Below, piece after piece: positions 7,207-7,350 of a stretch of 7,350 nucleotides of DNA. The notes beneath the pieces are model-generated. The model was not told the DNA's origin. It did not search any database and was given only the letters and a program-made list of their open reading frames with translations. The translations under genes and the position numbers were made by a program. Origin of the DNA: Prevotellaceae bacterium (lineage in GTDB: Bacteria; Bacteroidota; Bacteroidia; Bacteroidales; Bacteroidaceae); assembly GCA_030523505.1 (NCBI GenBank), contig JAUNIK010000132.1, forward strand, positions 1 to 7,350. Reading direction: 5' to 3'. Numbering within the stretch: the first letter of the stretch is position 1; every line of letters begins with the position of its first letter.

Positions 7207-7300
7207 GGGTGGAGTTGTCGTGTGAAATTATTTGACAAGAGAATTCAAACAGTTTGCTTCTGTCTGTCATTTCTCCTATTGAAGAGAAGTGTGTAATATT

Positions 7301-7339
7301 GCTCTTGTAACACCCTGATTATCAGTGCGTTATAAAAGC
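7301..7339. repeat. Imperfect 39-base palindrome downstream of the helicase gene
   Basis: The sequence is symmetric around T7320. The core CTGAT-T-ATCAG (7315-7325) is perfect, and TAAC (7308-7311) mirrors GTTA (7329-7332). Outer arms at 7301-7306 and 7334-7339 also mostly match; in all, 15 of 19 base pairs are complementary. A second, smaller perfect palindrome, CAAAC-A-GTTTG, lies at 7246-7256. The single-base centre and AT-rich arms suit a protein-binding site, a mobile-element or recombination border, or a cruciform better than a standard terminator. The 144 bases after the helicase otherwise show no gene and no convincing intrinsic terminator. Confidence 0.5.
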
Positions 7340-7350
7340 GCCGTTTTTGC

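Noticed and set aside
7231..7288. Short inverted repeats (TTTGA/TCAAA at 7231-7249, TTCTC/GAGAA at 7271-7288) as a helicase terminator
   Set aside because: The stems are only five pairs, with loops of eight or nine bases and no T-tract after them.
7221..7295. A short GTG-started frame of about 24 codons after the helicase stop, with a hydrophobic middle
   Set aside because: Too short, with no supporting start context and no family resemblance; it is likely chance in an AT-rich tail.
7294..7301. TAATATTG, one mismatch from the -7 element TAnnTTTG
   Set aside because: No TTTG lies 19-21 bases upstream, so a promoter is not supported.

Overview
The window reads as ordinary chromosome from a member of the Bacteroidales, most likely Prevotellaceae. 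Three things point there: perfect matches to the Bacteroidetes promoter pattern TTTG-N20-TAnnTTTG, absence of usable Shine-Dalgarno sites in front of the genes, and a gene family (DUF4954) known mainly from Bacteroides and Prevotella. Base composition and codon use look even throughout, and no transposase, integrase, tRNA, rRNA or CRISPR array is visible.

The left part (1-1840) is a minus-strand unit. hflX, a complete gene for a ribosome-associated GTPase, is followed 12 bases later by the first 183 codons of a DUF4954 protein with a predicted beta-helix fold, which runs off the left edge. The 169-base divergent gap (1841-2009) holds two interleaved promoters arranged as one dyad centred between 1949 and 1950, one firing left into hflX and one right into the hexosaminidase gene.

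The right part (2010-7206) is on the plus strand. A secreted GH20 beta-N-acetylhexosaminidase is followed by nagB, glucosamine-6-phosphate deaminase. Together they cover an outer and a late inner step of amino-sugar use: release of GlcNAc-type sugars outside the cytoplasm, then conversion of glucosamine-6-phosphate to fructose-6-phosphate. The kinase or transporter and the NagA deacetylase needed between them are not here. A clear intrinsic terminator closes nagB.

Only four bases after that terminator's T-tract begins the most unusual gene of the window. It is an 898-residue UvrD/Rep-type (SF1A) helicase with a complete DEDDh 3'-5' exonuclease domain embedded between helicase motifs IV and V, where the 2B subdomain normally lies. 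All five exonuclease active-site residues and the main helicase motifs are present, so it should be a single-chain helicase-nuclease for DNA repair or processing. The last 144 bases carry no recognisable gene but contain a 39-base imperfect palindrome at the right edge.
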